From Paraburkholderia sp. Tr-20389 (GTDB taxonomy: Bacteria; Pseudomonadota; Gammaproteobacteria; Burkholderiales; Burkholderiaceae), in assembly GCF_017104565.1 (NCBI RefSeq), contig NZ_JAAGPD010000006.1, positions 186,001 through 250,000 on the forward strand: a stretch of DNA of 64,000 nt, given 5' to 3'. This document shows positions 1-8,944 of the stretch, one piece after another. The notes under the pieces were generated by a model. The model ran no database searches. It saw only the letters and a list, made by a program, of their open reading frames with translations, and had not been told where the DNA came from. The translations under genes were made by a program, and so were the position numbers. How positions within the stretch are numbered: position 1 is the first letter of the stretch; each line of letters starts with the position of its first letter.

Positions 1-461
1 TACTCGACGTCCGGTTTGCGAAACGGCAGCACTTTCGCGGGCGGTCGCTTCCAACGCGAAAAGTGATTCGCAAGGTATCCCTTCACGCTTTGCGAAACGA
101 GTTCCTGTGCGCCGGCGCGAAGCGTCTCGGCAACCTGTTCAACGGACTCGGCGCCCAGCACGATGAAGGTGACCGCCACTTCGCTCCACGCGAAGACGAT
201 CGCGTGTGGCGCGCCGGTCTGGTGCTTCTCGTAGAGTGCCATCAGCGGTTCGCCAATCTCGCTCGTGTATTCCAGACCACGCAGCTTGCGGATATCGCGA
301 ATATCTCCAGCTTGCCAGTCCATCTCCGATGGCTGGCGCGCATCGCTGTTCTCGTCGGCCGCGGCGTCCCCACGGTTTGGCCGCCTGTAGTGGCGACCGA
401 TCAGCAGGCGGTATCCACTAGCCAGATGCTGAACCTGGGCGAGCGCCTCGTCGATCTCCAT
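1..461 (-). CDS. Hypothetical protein, 3' end outside the window
   Basis: An uninterrupted minus-strand reading frame runs from an ATG at 461 to the window edge (153 codons, no stop). A GGGAG ribosome-binding site lies about 7 bases before the ATG. The protein begins MEIDEALAQVQHLASGYRLL and has a soluble, mixed alpha/beta-looking composition with a run near residues 100-125 rich in Val, Glu and Ala. I do not recognise a family. The third-position GC pattern favours this frame over the plus-strand frame that overlaps it. Its C-terminus is missing only because the window ends, so a stop or domain further left could identify it. Confidence 0.65.
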   Translation of the reverse strand, partial: MEIDEALAQVQHLASGYRLLIGRHYRRPNRGDAAADENSDARQPSEMDWQAGDIRDIRKLRGLEYTSEIGEPLMALYEKHQTGAPHAIVFAWSEVAVTFIVLGAESVEQVAETLRAGAQELVSQSVKGYLANHFSRWKRPPAKVLPFRKPDVE

Positions 462-735
462 GCCGGACTCCCGTCTGCAAGCGGAATTCAAATAGTTGAC
501 GCCTTTTCCAGGTTGGGTGAGGGCCTCGCTCTGCCTGACGTCTGCGTTGCCTCATACTGCCAGGAAGAATCCAGCCTGCACCCGCTTTGAGCGCACCGCA
601 AAAAGAACGCCTCGTTGGCTGTGACCGGCGCCAACGAGGCAGAACTGCACGGGCCGAGGAGATGGTGAGTTCCCGCGCAGAGTGCTTGCGCACACAGCAA
701 CCGTGACTTCACACAGATACGTCCCGGAAGTTCAA

Positions 736-1173
736 TCAGGACCGGCGCGAAAGCATGCACAGGGCCTGGAAGGTTCGATGCTGTTCGTCATAGCCCTGCA
801 GCGTGCCTTTGTTCCAGGTGATGCGGTTGTTCCGCCTTTCGGCCAGTTCCTTAGCCTCCTTCTTCGTCGGAATCCAGAAGACGCTACTTCTGACCCCTGG
901 CATCTGCCAGATCCGCCCATCGTTCGCCAGCTGCGTCAGCACCGGATTGAGTGCCTGCACAGACTGACCGAGCTTGTCAGCGATCTCCTGCGTGCTGTAC
1001 CGGATGCCTTGCGTCATGACGGCCAGCACGTCACGTGAATTGACGCGTCTTCTTGTGTGTTCACCGGCCACGACGTCGATCTCTTCACCACTGGAATGGT
1101 CTCCGCGCGCAACCGCAAATGCGTCGCTGTCGGTGGCTGTTGCGTTTGACTGCCTACGCTTTGATGTGGACAT
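736..1173 (-). CDS. Hypothetical winged-helix-like DNA-binding protein
   Basis: A 145-residue protein with a GAGGG ribosome-binding site just before the ATG. The first 40 residues are polar and probably disordered. Residues about 45-105 read like a small winged helix: 'RDVLAVMTQGIRYSTQEIADKLGQ' (split here as a recognition-type helix), then a 'NPVLTQLANDGRIWQMPG' wing-like segment with aromatic and basic residues. This resembles small MarR/ArsR-like or plasmid-type transcription factors, but I cannot name the family. It stands alone, with about 270 bases on its left before the next minus-strand gene. The role as a regulator is inference from the fold pattern. Confidence 0.6.
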   Translation of the reverse strand: MSTSKRRQSNATATDSDAFAVARGDHSSGEEIDVVAGEHTRRRVNSRDVLAVMTQGIRYSTQEIADKLGQSVQALNPVLTQLANDGRIWQMPGVRSSVFWIPTKKEAKELAERRNNRITWNKGTLQGYDEQHRTFQALCMLSRRS

Positions 1174-1501
1174 CTAACCCTCGACTAAGTACCAGTACGT
1201 TATGCTGCGAATGTATAACGAATCGCATCTGAAAACGTGAGTCAACAACTTGATTTTGATAACGAAGTAGTCATCGATAAACGCGCAACATTAAGGTATC
1301 TTTTTCCGAATCAAATACAGGAATCGGTAACTGTATTGATAGACGAGAGATGTTGGGTTTGCAAGGGTGGCGCATGCGCGTCGCTCTTCGATGACCGCAA
1401 TCGACCTCTCGATGTTCGCACGTCGCACGGCTACGGACATCGATGGTCTTCGTCGACCCCACCACGCAATGTGCCACTGGCGTGAGAAAGGCAAGCTTCG
1501 A
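1174..1501. other. Low-GC intergenic stretch with a possible gene relic
   Basis: The stretch 1190-1350 is clearly poorer in GC than its neighbours. A short plus-strand frame from a GTG at 1237 starts with a plausible protein sequence (DFDNEVVIDKRATLRYLF) but then turns into non-coding-looking codons. It may be the 5' relic of a transferred gene or simply a promoter region for the gene at 736-1173. No hairpin or repeat stands out. Confidence 0.3.
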
Positions 1502-3478
1502 TCAGGGCTCTGATATCGAGAACCACAAGTCGAACTTGTCGAACATGCCTAACATCTCGCGGAATCGGGTCCGGTCACCATCGAATTGCACCTTGTCGCT
1601 GCTGGACAGATCGGCAAGCTTCATTTTCCCCATGGCCACATCATTCAACGTCGTCCGGTCAAACGTGATGTTGGCGTCGGGGTGTTCAATGAGCTGATTC
1701 TTCGTGTAATTCATGACGCCATTGCGCACGGTAAGCCCGTAGCGTTCGTTCACGTCCGGAAGGATCAGATTGAAAGCGTAGTTCTTGTCGGCTGCTTTTG
1801 GACCATTCAGATGGATAGCAAGAAAGTCGAGGAACATCTCTGTCGTCATCGATCGAATAATGTCCGGTGCCGCGGTGTTGGTCGCCGACAGTCGCTTGAC
1901 ACCACCTCGCAGCTCTTGCGCGCCGCTGAGATACACGTTGCGCACCGGGCCCGACTCGGACTGATAGCCCAACTGTTCAAGAGCGTCGGCCTCGAGCAGC
2001 CGGGCAGCACGGTTGCCGGGATCCGCGAAGACCAGCTTGTTCGTGATCGACGCCACCCACCGGTAATCACCTTTCGCGTACGCCTCGCGTGCGTTCGACA
2101 TGATCTTCTCAGGTCCGACAAGCGCTACGAACCTCTTCGCGTCATCGACGGGCGGCAGTGGGTCGAGGTTGGCGGGATTGGCATCCCACCACCCCAGATA
2201 GAGTTGATACGTCGCGCGCACGTCGTGCTTTAGATTCCCATAGTAGCCGCGGCTGTAAAACTCTTTGGCGAGGGAATCGGGAAGCACAAACTGCTCGGCG
2301 ATCTCGTGCATCGTCAGGCCTTCGTTCGCCATGCGCAGCGTCTGATCGTTGATGTACTTGTAAAGGTCTCGCTGCTTGGTGAGATGTTCGACAACACGCT
2401 CGTTCCCCCACTGCGGCCATTGGTGACTTCCGAACGAAACGACGGCTTCCTTGCCGAACATACTGATGGTTTGATCAAGTGCCTGCGCCCACTTCTGCGC
2501 ACTTCTCACTTTTGCGCCGCGCAAGGTCAGAATGTTGTGCAGCGTATGATTCGCGTCCTCGGCCACGTCGAGCGCCTTGAACTGGGGGAAGTAAAAGAGC
2601 ATCTCGGCCGGCGCCTCGGTGCCCGGCGCCATCTGGAAGACGACCTCGATACCATCGATGGTGATCTTCTCTCCCGTGTCCTTGATCAGTTTGTTCGGCT
2701 GAAGCAGAGTCAATGTACCGTGGACGTTCGGAAGACCAAGACCACTCCCTACCGATCCACGCGCATCGTCCGGCAGAAGGCCGCCGTACATATAGGTCGC
2801 TCGCCGGCTCATCGCGTTTCCAGCAAAGATATTCTCGCTGACGGCTTCTTCCATGAAGCCCTCAGGCGCAACCAGCGGCACCTTGCCGGACGCGACATCG
2901 TGTGCGTCGACGACCCCTCTCAGGCCGCTGAAATGATCGACATGGCTATGTGTGATGATCACGCCCGTGACGGGACGACGTTCCACCTTCTCGTTGATCA
3001 GATCGAGCGCGGCCTTCGCTGTTTCAGCAGAACTTCCGGTGTCGACAACGATCCATCCGGTTGCCCCGCGAATGAACGTCACGTTCGCCAGATCGATGTT
3101 TCGAACCTGATAGATGCCATCGACGACCTTGAAAAGGCCGCTGATCGAAAGAATCTGCTCCTGCCGCCACAGGCTTGGATTGACAGTCGGCGGTGCCGCG
3201 TCACCCTTGCGCAAGAAGTCATAACGCCTCAAATCGACGACCGGCTGGCCAGACGGACCTTCGATAACCGGTTGCGGCAACTCAGCCATGAAGCCGCGCC
3301 GCGCGTCATCGAAGTCGCGCGTGTCCGCAAAGTTGAGGTAGCTCCTTAGCCGTTCGTTGAGTTGCCTTGTCTGAGGCGTTGCGTCATTGGGACCGACGGC
3401 GCTGATGGGATCGCGAGGCGCCTGGGCAAAGGCCAGCGCCGAGATGCAAGACAGCAGAATCGACATGCATAGTTTCAT
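1502..3478 (-). CDS. Secreted SdsA1-type alkylsulfatase (metallo-beta-lactamase fold)
   Basis: A 658-residue enzyme expected to hydrolyse primary alkyl sulfates (SDS-type detergents) to alcohol and sulfate. Residues 1-19 form a Sec signal peptide ending FAQA, so it is periplasmic or secreted. The dinuclear-zinc motif THSHVDH is at 176-182. Further family signatures follow: 'HTLHNILTLRG', 'GSHQWPQWGN' and 'RGYYGNLKHDVRATYQLYLG'. The C-terminal 130 residues match the SCP2-like lipid-binding domain of this family, and the length is normal. A strong GGAGGAAGG site precedes the ATG. No partner gene is adjacent. The fold and class are secure; the exact sulfate ester is inferred. Confidence 0.92.
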   Translation of the reverse strand: MKLCMSILLSCISALAFAQAPRDPISAVGPNDATPQTRQLNERLRSYLNFADTRDFDDARRGFMAELPQPVIEGPSGQPVVDLRRYDFLRKGDAAPPTVNPSLWRQEQILSISGLFKVVDGIYQVRNIDLANVTFIRGATGWIVVDTGSSAETAKAALDLINEKVERRPVTGVIITHSHVDHFSGLRGVVDAHDVASGKVPLVAPEGFMEEAVSENIFAGNAMSRRATYMYGGLLPDDARGSVGSGLGLPNVHGTLTLLQPNKLIKDTGEKITIDGIEVVFQMAPGTEAPAEMLFYFPQFKALDVAEDANHTLHNILTLRGAKVRSAQKWAQALDQTISMFGKEAVVSFGSHQWPQWGNERVVEHLTKQRDLYKYINDQTLRMANEGLTMHEIAEQFVLPDSLAKEFYSRGYYGNLKHDVRATYQLYLGWWDANPANLDPLPPVDDAKRFVALVGPEKIMSNAREAYAKGDYRWVASITNKLVFADPGNRAARLLEADALEQLGYQSESGPVRNVYLSGAQELRGGVKRLSATNTAAPDIIRSMTTEMFLDFLAIHLNGPKAADKNYAFNLILPDVNERYGLTVRNGVMNYTKNQLIEHPDANITFDRTTLNDVAMGKMKLADLSSSDKVQFDGDRTRFREMLGMFDKFDLWFSISEP

Positions 3479-4103
3479 CCTTCCTCCGTCAGAACGAGAG
3501 CCGAACTTCTTCTGATGCCATTGCCGATGTAGGGGCCAGTTAAAATATCACTCCGGGCCGGAGGCCTGTATCTGGATTGCAGCCGAAAAGATGATCCGTG
3601 CGTTGGGGATCGTTTATTTGAGGCGACCGACCTCAATACAACGCTTTTAGTTGGTGATCGCCCCACCCCTTCGCCTGGATAGCCCTTTCCATTCTTCTGG
3701 AAAGCTGTCCGGTCGTATAACGAAGGGCCTGACGCGGACGCGTGGTCAAAGAATTTCTGCGGCCAATCGAGGGGCGTATGTTTGCGTCGCAAGCCGCTCG
3801 TGGTGAAACATCGCGGGAAACCGCAACTGAAGAACGCGCAGGTTTGCTTGCGACGCACTGATGAGCGCTTCGAACCACGGCGCCAGGTTGACAAGCCCTG
3901 ACTGTTCGATGGTGGTAGCGACGAGCGAACAGAAAGTCCGCCTCAACGATTGACCCGCAAAAGATGCCAGCGCGTTTAACGCCGACGATTTTCGGCAGCC
4001 GTGGTCAGTCACTAGAAGCCGGTGCGCGACGCATAGGGAGGCACGCGCTCATTCGCGTAGTGGCGTCGTCCGGCGGCGCATTGAACATCCGGCGCCACGA
4101 GGG
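3479..4103. other. Gene-poor interval between the alkylsulfatase and the zinc-ribbon protein
   Basis: About 625 bases without a convincing gene. Short minus-strand frames at 3475-3894 and 3746-4012 lack a good ribosome-binding site and have poor codon usage. The frame at 3746-4012 contains a few protein-like stretches (SGLVNLAPWFEALISASQAN) and could be a degraded gene, but I cannot assign it. The part just right of 3479 probably holds the alkylsulfatase promoter. Confidence 0.4.
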
Positions 4104-5189
4104 TCACCGGCTCTGCGTCCCTTGCTGTTCCGCCTTTACCGCCGAATCATCCGATACCGGCTTGCCACACTGGTTGCAGAATGGGAAGAACGCAAAGTTA
4201 CGGCCGCCGCAACCGCAAACCTTGAACAGGTTCAGCCCGCAGTGGATGCAGTACGAGACCTGATCGCCGCCGAGATGCCACGGTTTATCGCACGAAGGGC
4301 ACAGCTTCTTTTGATAGGCGCTGAGCGCCTTCTCGTAATCGACGCTACGGGCACGATCGGTCTGACTCTGTTCGAGCTCGGCGCGCTTGCGCTCAACGTA
4401 CTTCTGGAAAGCACGGAGCATGTAAATTCCCGCGAACGCGGTGAGTGCAATACCCACTATCACTCGTACATAGCCCCCAAAATTGGGGAGGTACGGCACG
4501 AGTTCGACAAAGAACGCCGTGAGCGCGAAGAGGCCAAACCCGTAGACGAACGGCCAGTATCGATTTCTGCGGAAGCGGATGAACAGCCATACTGCAACGA
4601 CGAGAAGTGGGAGCGTCAAGGCGAGGCGCCACCCGAACACAACGAGTTCATAACGGCGGCTCGCCGCCTGGTAACGTTCATCGGCCGCCTGCCTTGCGGT
4701 CGCGATCTGGACTCGCAACTGGTTCATCCGGGCGTCAATCGGGCGAGCGTCATCGAGAAGCGCATTCTGTTGCTTTTGCCAGCCGGCGACGCTAGCCTGG
4801 AGCGCGTCGAGTTGACGTGTTCGCGCAAGCAACTCCGGATCATTGCGGCCATCCCCGGTGGCCTGCCTGGTCGCGATCCAGTTCCGGAAACTCTCGCGTG
4901 CTTCCGTGTAGAGCTTGACTGCCCGTTCCTGAGCGATGCGTGTGTTTTCGATCTTGTCGTTCAACGCATCCCGCTGAAGCTGCAGATCATGCATCTGGAC
5001 GTCCAGCGGTGAAGTCACAGCATCGCTGAATTGCTCGGCATTCGGCGGTCCGCCATGCGGCGCATACATAAGATCGCGGATCACGAGTGCGCCGAGCATG
5101 TTTAAAAAGATCGCGAAAGCGATCGCGATAACCCAGGAAGCAACCTTCAGAAGACGTGCTGGTCGCGAATAGGCCTGACTGATCTTCAT
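4104..5189 (-). CDS. Inner-membrane protein with coiled coil and C-terminal zinc ribbons
   Basis: A 361-residue protein preceded by an AGAGG site. Residues about 14-38 form a first membrane helix. Residues 60-180 are a long, charged, heptad-like coiled coil rich in Gln, Arg and Ala. Three more hydrophobic helices follow between about 190 and 260. After a short basic helix, the C-terminal 75 residues carry cysteine pairs: CPSC, then CIHC, then CGCGG, then CNQC, which is the pattern of one or two rubredoxin-like zinc ribbons. The layout suggests a periplasmic coiled coil joined to a cytoplasmic zinc-binding tail. I do not know a named homologue, and no neighbour suggests a pathway. Confidence 0.8.
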   Translation of the reverse strand: MKISQAYSRPARLLKVASWVIAIAFAIFLNMLGALVIRDLMYAPHGGPPNAEQFSDAVTSPLDVQMHDLQLQRDALNDKIENTRIAQERAVKLYTEARESFRNWIATRQATGDGRNDPELLARTRQLDALQASVAGWQKQQNALLDDARPIDARMNQLRVQIATARQAADERYQAASRRYELVVFGWRLALTLPLLVVAVWLFIRFRRNRYWPFVYGFGLFALTAFFVELVPYLPNFGGYVRVIVGIALTAFAGIYMLRAFQKYVERKRAELEQSQTDRARSVDYEKALSAYQKKLCPSCDKPWHLGGDQVSYCIHCGLNLFKVCGCGGRNFAFFPFCNQCGKPVSDDSAVKAEQQGTQSR

Positions 5190-5413
5190 GGCAACCTCTT
5201 TTTCATCGTCATTTTGTGGAGCGGATGAGTTGCCCCGCTGGCGCGATCATAACCGCAGCGGCTCCAGCTTCGCCCGCCCCCGGCAAAAGCGCGACGTCGG
5301 TGGCCGCTTTCAGCGTGGTTCCAGCCAGCCCCCCATCAAGAGCATGGGTCTTCTGACAGCCTCCATCGACAATCGATTCACCTGGTCGAGTCCCGTCCGA
5401 TCTCCGCATCGAA

Positions 5414-5450
5414 CAAAAAAAATCCCGCGGCAACGCGTCATTGCCGCGGG
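5414..5450 (-). terminator. Intrinsic terminator on the minus strand
   Basis: A perfect 10-bp stem (CCCGCGGCAA at 5424-5433 pairs with TTGCCGCGGG at 5441-5450) with a 7-base loop is followed on the minus strand by a run of eight or nine T (plus-strand A at 5414-5422). No protein gene lies upstream of it on that strand: the next gene to the right is a plus-strand porin. It could end a small RNA made divergently from the porin promoter region. Confidence 0.75.
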
Positions 5451-5705
5451 AGAACCTTGGTAGACCAAAGAAGGTCGTGATGTCACATGGAACAAGCCAT
5501 CACGAGCCGGAGTTTTGCATTACACCGGCGAATCGAATATCTGGGCGACTCTCGGGACGCATATCAGACAACTCCGAAACTCAAACATCCGCTCCAAATC
5601 GCAACACCGCGGATGAACTGCCCTCCTGCTTTTGATATGTTGCGTCCTGACTGGTTTTTCAGTCTCGCGAAAAAGACACCGTTTATTGTTTTGGAGACCA
5701 AATAA

Positions 5706-6887
5706 ATGTCCATGAAGAAGTCGTTGCTTACAATTGCCGCACTGGGGGCCTTTGCCGGCGCAGCCCACGCACAGAGTACGGTTACGCTGTACGGACTTAT
5801 TGATGAAGGCCTGAGCTATACGAATAACGTCAGGACGGGGTTCGATGCAAAGGGCAACCCGACGCACGGCAGCCTGTGGGCTATCCAGAGTGGCGTTCTC
5901 CAAGGTAGCCGCTGGGGCATGAAAGGCACAGAAGATCTGGGCGGCGGTCTTAAGACCATCTTCCAGATCGAGGGCGGCTTCAACGCCAGTAATGGTGCGC
6001 TCGGTCAAGGTGGCCTTCTGTTCGGTCGACAGGCATACGTCGGCCTGGCGTCAGCGAATGCGGGTACGGTCACACTGGGTCGCCAGTATGATTCCGTCGT
6101 CGACTATCTCGGTCCGCTAACGGCCAATGGCAGCTGGGGCGGCACGTTCTTCGCGCATCCGTTCGACAACGACAACACCAACAACTCCTTCCGCGTCAAC
6201 AATGCGGTCAAGTACACGAGCGCGAACTACTCGGGCTTCCAGTTCGGGGGGCTTTACGGTTTCAGCAACTCCCCGCAGTTTGCGCAAAATCGCGCATGGA
6301 GTCTCGGGGCCCGTTACTCCAATGGCCCCCTTACAGTTGCAGCTGCTTACCTTGACCTGAAGAACCCCGGCTCGACCTGCGGCGGCGCGTTGCCGGGCAC
6401 GCTACTGAACAGTGCGGGCGTGAACGCCTGCACCGGATCGGACACAACGTTTGCAGCTTCCAAGCAGCGCACGGGCGGTATGGGCGCAAACTACGCCTTC
6501 GGTCCCGCGACGGTGGGCGTCATGGCAAGCGAGACGCTGCTGAACAGTTGGGCGGGAACGATGCATACAACCCGGTTCCTCAACGTCGAAGCGAACGCGC
6601 AGTATTTTGCGTCGTCGGCCCTTTCGCTGGGCGCGATGTACGACTACACACGCGTCAACGGCGGTTTCACTGGATCGGGACTCGATGGCAATACCGGTTA
6701 CCACTTCAACATGATCGGCCTGATGTCCGACTATTTCCTGTCGAAGCGTACCGACGTCTACGCGCAGGCAGTCTATAACATTGGCTCGGAAAGCGCGCGC
6801 GGCGGTGTGGCTATCGTGGGCGCGGGCGGTGCATCGACATCGACCTCCCAGGTCGTCGCGCGTGTGGGCATCCGTCATAAGTTCTGA
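5706..6887 (+). CDS. Outer-membrane trimeric porin (OmpC-like, Burkholderia type)
   Basis: A 393-residue general porin forming a 16-strand beta-barrel for small hydrophilic solutes. The signal peptide (MSMKKSLLTIAALGAFAGAA, then HAQ) is followed by the typical start STVTLYGLIDEGL. Family marks include 'GSRWGMKGTEDLGGGLKTIFQ', 'LFGRQAYVGLAS' and 'TLGRQYDS'. The barrel ends in an aromatic C-terminus (VGIRHKF), the BAM recognition signal. A GGAG site precedes the ATG. It is monocistronic, with about 500 bases of leader on its left that also hold a minus-strand terminator. A second porin of the same length lies at 31019-32200. Confidence 0.95.
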   Translation: MSMKKSLLTIAALGAFAGAAHAQSTVTLYGLIDEGLSYTNNVRTGFDAKGNPTHGSLWAIQSGVLQGSRWGMKGTEDLGGGLKTIFQIEGGFNASNGALGQGGLLFGRQAYVGLASANAGTVTLGRQYDSVVDYLGPLTANGSWGGTFFAHPFDNDNTNNSFRVNNAVKYTSANYSGFQFGGLYGFSNSPQFAQNRAWSLGARYSNGPLTVAAAYLDLKNPGSTCGGALPGTLLNSAGVNACTGSDTTFAASKQRTGGMGANYAFGPATVGVMASETLLNSWAGTMHTTRFLNVEANAQYFASSALSLGAMYDYTRVNGGFTGSGLDGNTGYHFNMIGLMSDYFLSKRTDVYAQAVYNIGSESARGGVAIVGAGGASTSTSQVVARVGIRHKF

Positions 6888-6941
6888 ACGAGCCTGGCCG
6901 GACGCAGCTAGCGCTGCTTGAGCGCCGTGAATCCGGTGCCG

Positions 6942-6987
6942 ATTCTTCGATGCCTCGTCTGATTTTTTTAGGCGGGCGTCGAAGAAT
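6942..6987. repeat. Inverted repeat downstream of the porin
   Basis: ATTCTTCGA (6942-6950) is repeated in inverted form as TCGAAGAAT (6979-6987), with further partly paired bases inside and a run of seven T in the loop. It lies about 55 bases after the porin stop and may fold in the porin mRNA 3' end. It is not a classic terminator because the T run lies inside the loop. Confidence 0.4.
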
Positions 6988-7113
6988 GCTCTCTCTACCA
7001 GGTCCGTCGACGGCCCATTGGCAACATCCCTGAGCATGTTTGCTTCTGGCGGGACTATTGATTGCCCTCTGTATCCGGCCTGCGGCTGGCAAGGTCGCGC
7101 CCGACAACCGCCT

Positions 7114-7135
7114 GAGCAGTGATAGCACACTGCTC
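7114..7135. promoter_or_regulatory. Perfect hairpin before the small lipoprotein gene
   Basis: GAGCAGTG (7114-7121) and CACTGCTC (7128-7135) form an 8-bp perfect inverted repeat with a 6-base loop, ending 24 bases before the preferred ATG at 7160. It could be an operator or an mRNA 5' structure. No experimental class is implied. Confidence 0.35.
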
Positions 7136-7159
7136 GCTCGTATGGTAAGTGATCCGCCT

Positions 7160-7423
7160 ATGCGTCAGTCCATCTTTGTTATTCGTCTCATCGCAGCCTC
7201 GATGATTTGCCTGCTTGGCGCGTGTGTGTCCTCAACGCCTGAAACGTCGACCACCGTTACGGGATCCGATCGTGATTCACATGGCTGTACCAGTTCTGCC
7301 GGCTATTCGTGGTGTGAATACACGCAGCGTTGCGAACGCCCCTGGGAACTCGCGAAACTGAAAGGCTTTGCACTTTCCGAAGAACATCTCGCGCACTACT
7401 GTTCAACGGGGACAGCCGAATAG
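7160..7423 (+). CDS. Small cysteine-containing lipoprotein
   Basis: An 87-residue protein if started at ATG 7160. Upstream in-frame ATGs exist, but only this one places a lipoprotein signal at the N-terminus: MRQSIFVIRLIAASMICLLG, then AC, giving the lipobox LLGAC with Cys 22. The mature part has a conserved-looking core, HGCTSSAGYSWCEYTQRCERPW, with three cysteines and an aromatic-rich segment, as in small periplasmic inhibitor-like or Kazal-like modules. It is probably anchored to a membrane facing the periplasm. The function is unknown and it stands alone between the porin and a LysR remnant. Confidence 0.7.
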   Translation: MRQSIFVIRLIAASMICLLGACVSSTPETSTTVTGSDRDSHGCTSSAGYSWCEYTQRCERPWELAKLKGFALSEEHLAHYCSTGTAE

Positions 7424-7523
7424 TACGGCCTGGTCACATCACGTCACGAAATAACCAACTCAGGCGGCTGCGCTGATCGTATATCGCCTGATCTCGCATC
7501 TCATACTGCACGAGTGGTTTGTC

Positions 7524-8192
7524 ATGCGTGACCGCTCCGCTCCCCGCCTGCTCCGTCGTCAAGCAACTGTTCGGAGCGCCGAACAGACATTCAGGATTGT
7601 GGCCAGCGACGCGATCCATCACGCGGCCAGCGCATTGCTTGCCACCCGGCTCGGGCACTACGCCCCTCGATGCCGGATCGCACTGCTACCGTATGACAGC
7701 GTGCGAACTCAGGAGCAGATGGCCACCGGAGAAATCGACCTCTGGCTCGGCGCCCGGTCGTCCATGCCACCCAACCTGCGCGCGAGGACACTTTATGAGG
7801 AACACTTCCTGTGCGTCATGCGGCGCGAGCATCCGCTTGCAGCCCGGCCCCTCGATCTCGATCGCTTCTGCGCACTTGAGCATGTGCTCGTCTCGCCCAG
7901 CGGCGGCGGGTTCCACGGAATAGTCGACGAAAGCCTGGCCGCGCTGAACCGCAACCGGCGCGTGACGGTATCCCTCAACAGCTTCCTGCTGGTGCCTGCC
8001 GTCATTGCCGGGAGCGATCTCGTTGCCACCGTGCCCGCCCGTCTCGCCCGCGCCTGGACACAGCAGCTCAATGTGCTTGCGCCGCCGTGCGAAATCGCCA
8101 GCTTTACTGTCATGATGGGCTGGCACGCCCGCGCACATGCGGATCCGGCCCAGATATGGCTGCGACAGCGGTTGGCAGACTTGCTGATCTGA
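7524..8192 (+). pseudogene. LysR-family effector-binding domain lacking its HTH
   Basis: The 222-residue frame matches the C-terminal substrate-binding half of a NodD/PcpR-like LysR regulator: 'FRIVASDAIHHAASALLATRL', 'GEIDLWLGARSSMPPNLRARTLYEEHFLCVMRREHPLA', and 'NSFLLVPAVIAGSDLVATVPARLA' are standard positions of that fold (each quoted in part). A normal protein would have about 90 more residues carrying the winged HTH; no HTH can be found in any frame between 7424 and 7523. I read it as a 5'-truncated, probably non-functional gene. A free-standing effector domain that is still translated cannot be excluded. Confidence 0.65.
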
Positions 8193-8314
8193 TCGCCGCG
8201 GCTGGCTCGATTACCAACTCACACGCGAGCGCTCCCATCGCTGGCAATCTCGCGCAGACACAAAGCGTGCCCCCCGGAACCGAAGTTCGCCAGGGGCAAC
8301 AGATCACACGGGTT

Positions 8315-8560
8315 TCAGGAGGAAGGGCGCATCGCTTCGATGACGCCTTGCGCCAGGCCGTCATGCGAGTTGACCACGGCGAAGTCCTTCGCAAAGCCGG
8401 TGTTCAACGGGATCTCGCGGGTCATCGCAACCCCAGGGACATCGCTTTCCACGAACACGGTGGCCACATCGATCCCGGTCTCTCTCGCGCAGCGGAAGGC
8501 CGATTCCGTCACGCCGCAATCGTCTGCGGAGCCGCCGGTAGCGAGCTGACGCGAATCGGA
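8315..8560 (-). pseudogene. Decayed VWA-like gene, copy A (3' part)
   Basis: The minus-strand frame reads a degraded 3' end of a VWA-type protein: TGGSADDCGVTESAF, then GIDVATVF, then NTGFAKDFAVVNSHDGLA, ending at a TGA at 8315-8317. It aligns residue by residue with copy B at 8945-9200, including the bases just after the stop. Only about 80 codons are left and the 5' part is absent. Nothing suggests expression. Confidence 0.6.
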
Positions 8561-8636
8561 TTTGTCCTATGCCAGCGACAGAACATGCCGCCTACACTGG
8601 TTCTTATCTTGAAATTCAACTCACCGGAGAACTGCC

Positions 8637-8867
8637 ATGAGCCCGCTTTCGTCGCTGATCGATCATTCGCAACTGCTCAACAGCGTACAGACGCTGTACT
8701 CGTTCGCACCCACCGAAGAGACTTTCGCCGCAGACGAGCGCGTCGCAGCAGCAAAAGCCATCGCGCGCGATGATGAGCGCACGGCACAGATCAAGAGTCT
8801 CGTCAGCGGCACGCTGCTTTTCCTGCCGCTCCTCGGCGTGTATTTCGCGCTGTGTGCCACCCGCTAA
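8637..8867 (+). CDS. Small single-pass membrane protein
   Basis: A 76-residue protein with a good GGAG site 8 bases before its ATG. The first 50 residues are soluble, helical and acidic/basic (AADERVAAAKAIARDDERTA). Residues about 55-73 form one membrane helix (LVSGTLLFLPLLGVYFALCA). This tail-anchored layout suggests an inner-membrane protein facing the cytoplasm. It sits exactly between two decayed copies of the same VWA-like gene on the opposite strand, so it may have been captured between the duplicates. I do not recognise its family. Confidence 0.6.
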   Translation: MSPLSSLIDHSQLLNSVQTLYSFAPTEETFAADERVAAAKAIARDDERTAQIKSLVSGTLLFLPLLGVYFALCATR

Positions 8868-8944
8868 TGCGCGAAGTGCAGGCCGCGTAGACGAAAAATC
8901 GCCCCAGGAACCGAAGTTAGCCGGGGCAAGCGCTCACGCGCGAT

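Noticed and set aside
63-590. Plus-strand open frame of 175 codons at the left edge
   Set aside because: It is antisense to the better-supported minus-strand gene at 1-461, has Arg/Ala-rich shadow composition and no ribosome-binding site.
2306-3349. Long plus-strand frame inside the alkylsulfatase gene
   Set aside because: Antisense shadow of a gene with clear motifs; high GC leaves such frames open by chance.
3475-4012. Minus-strand frames in the gap left of the zinc-ribbon protein
   Set aside because: No ribosome-binding site, poor codon use and no recognisable domain; kept only as a note on the interval.
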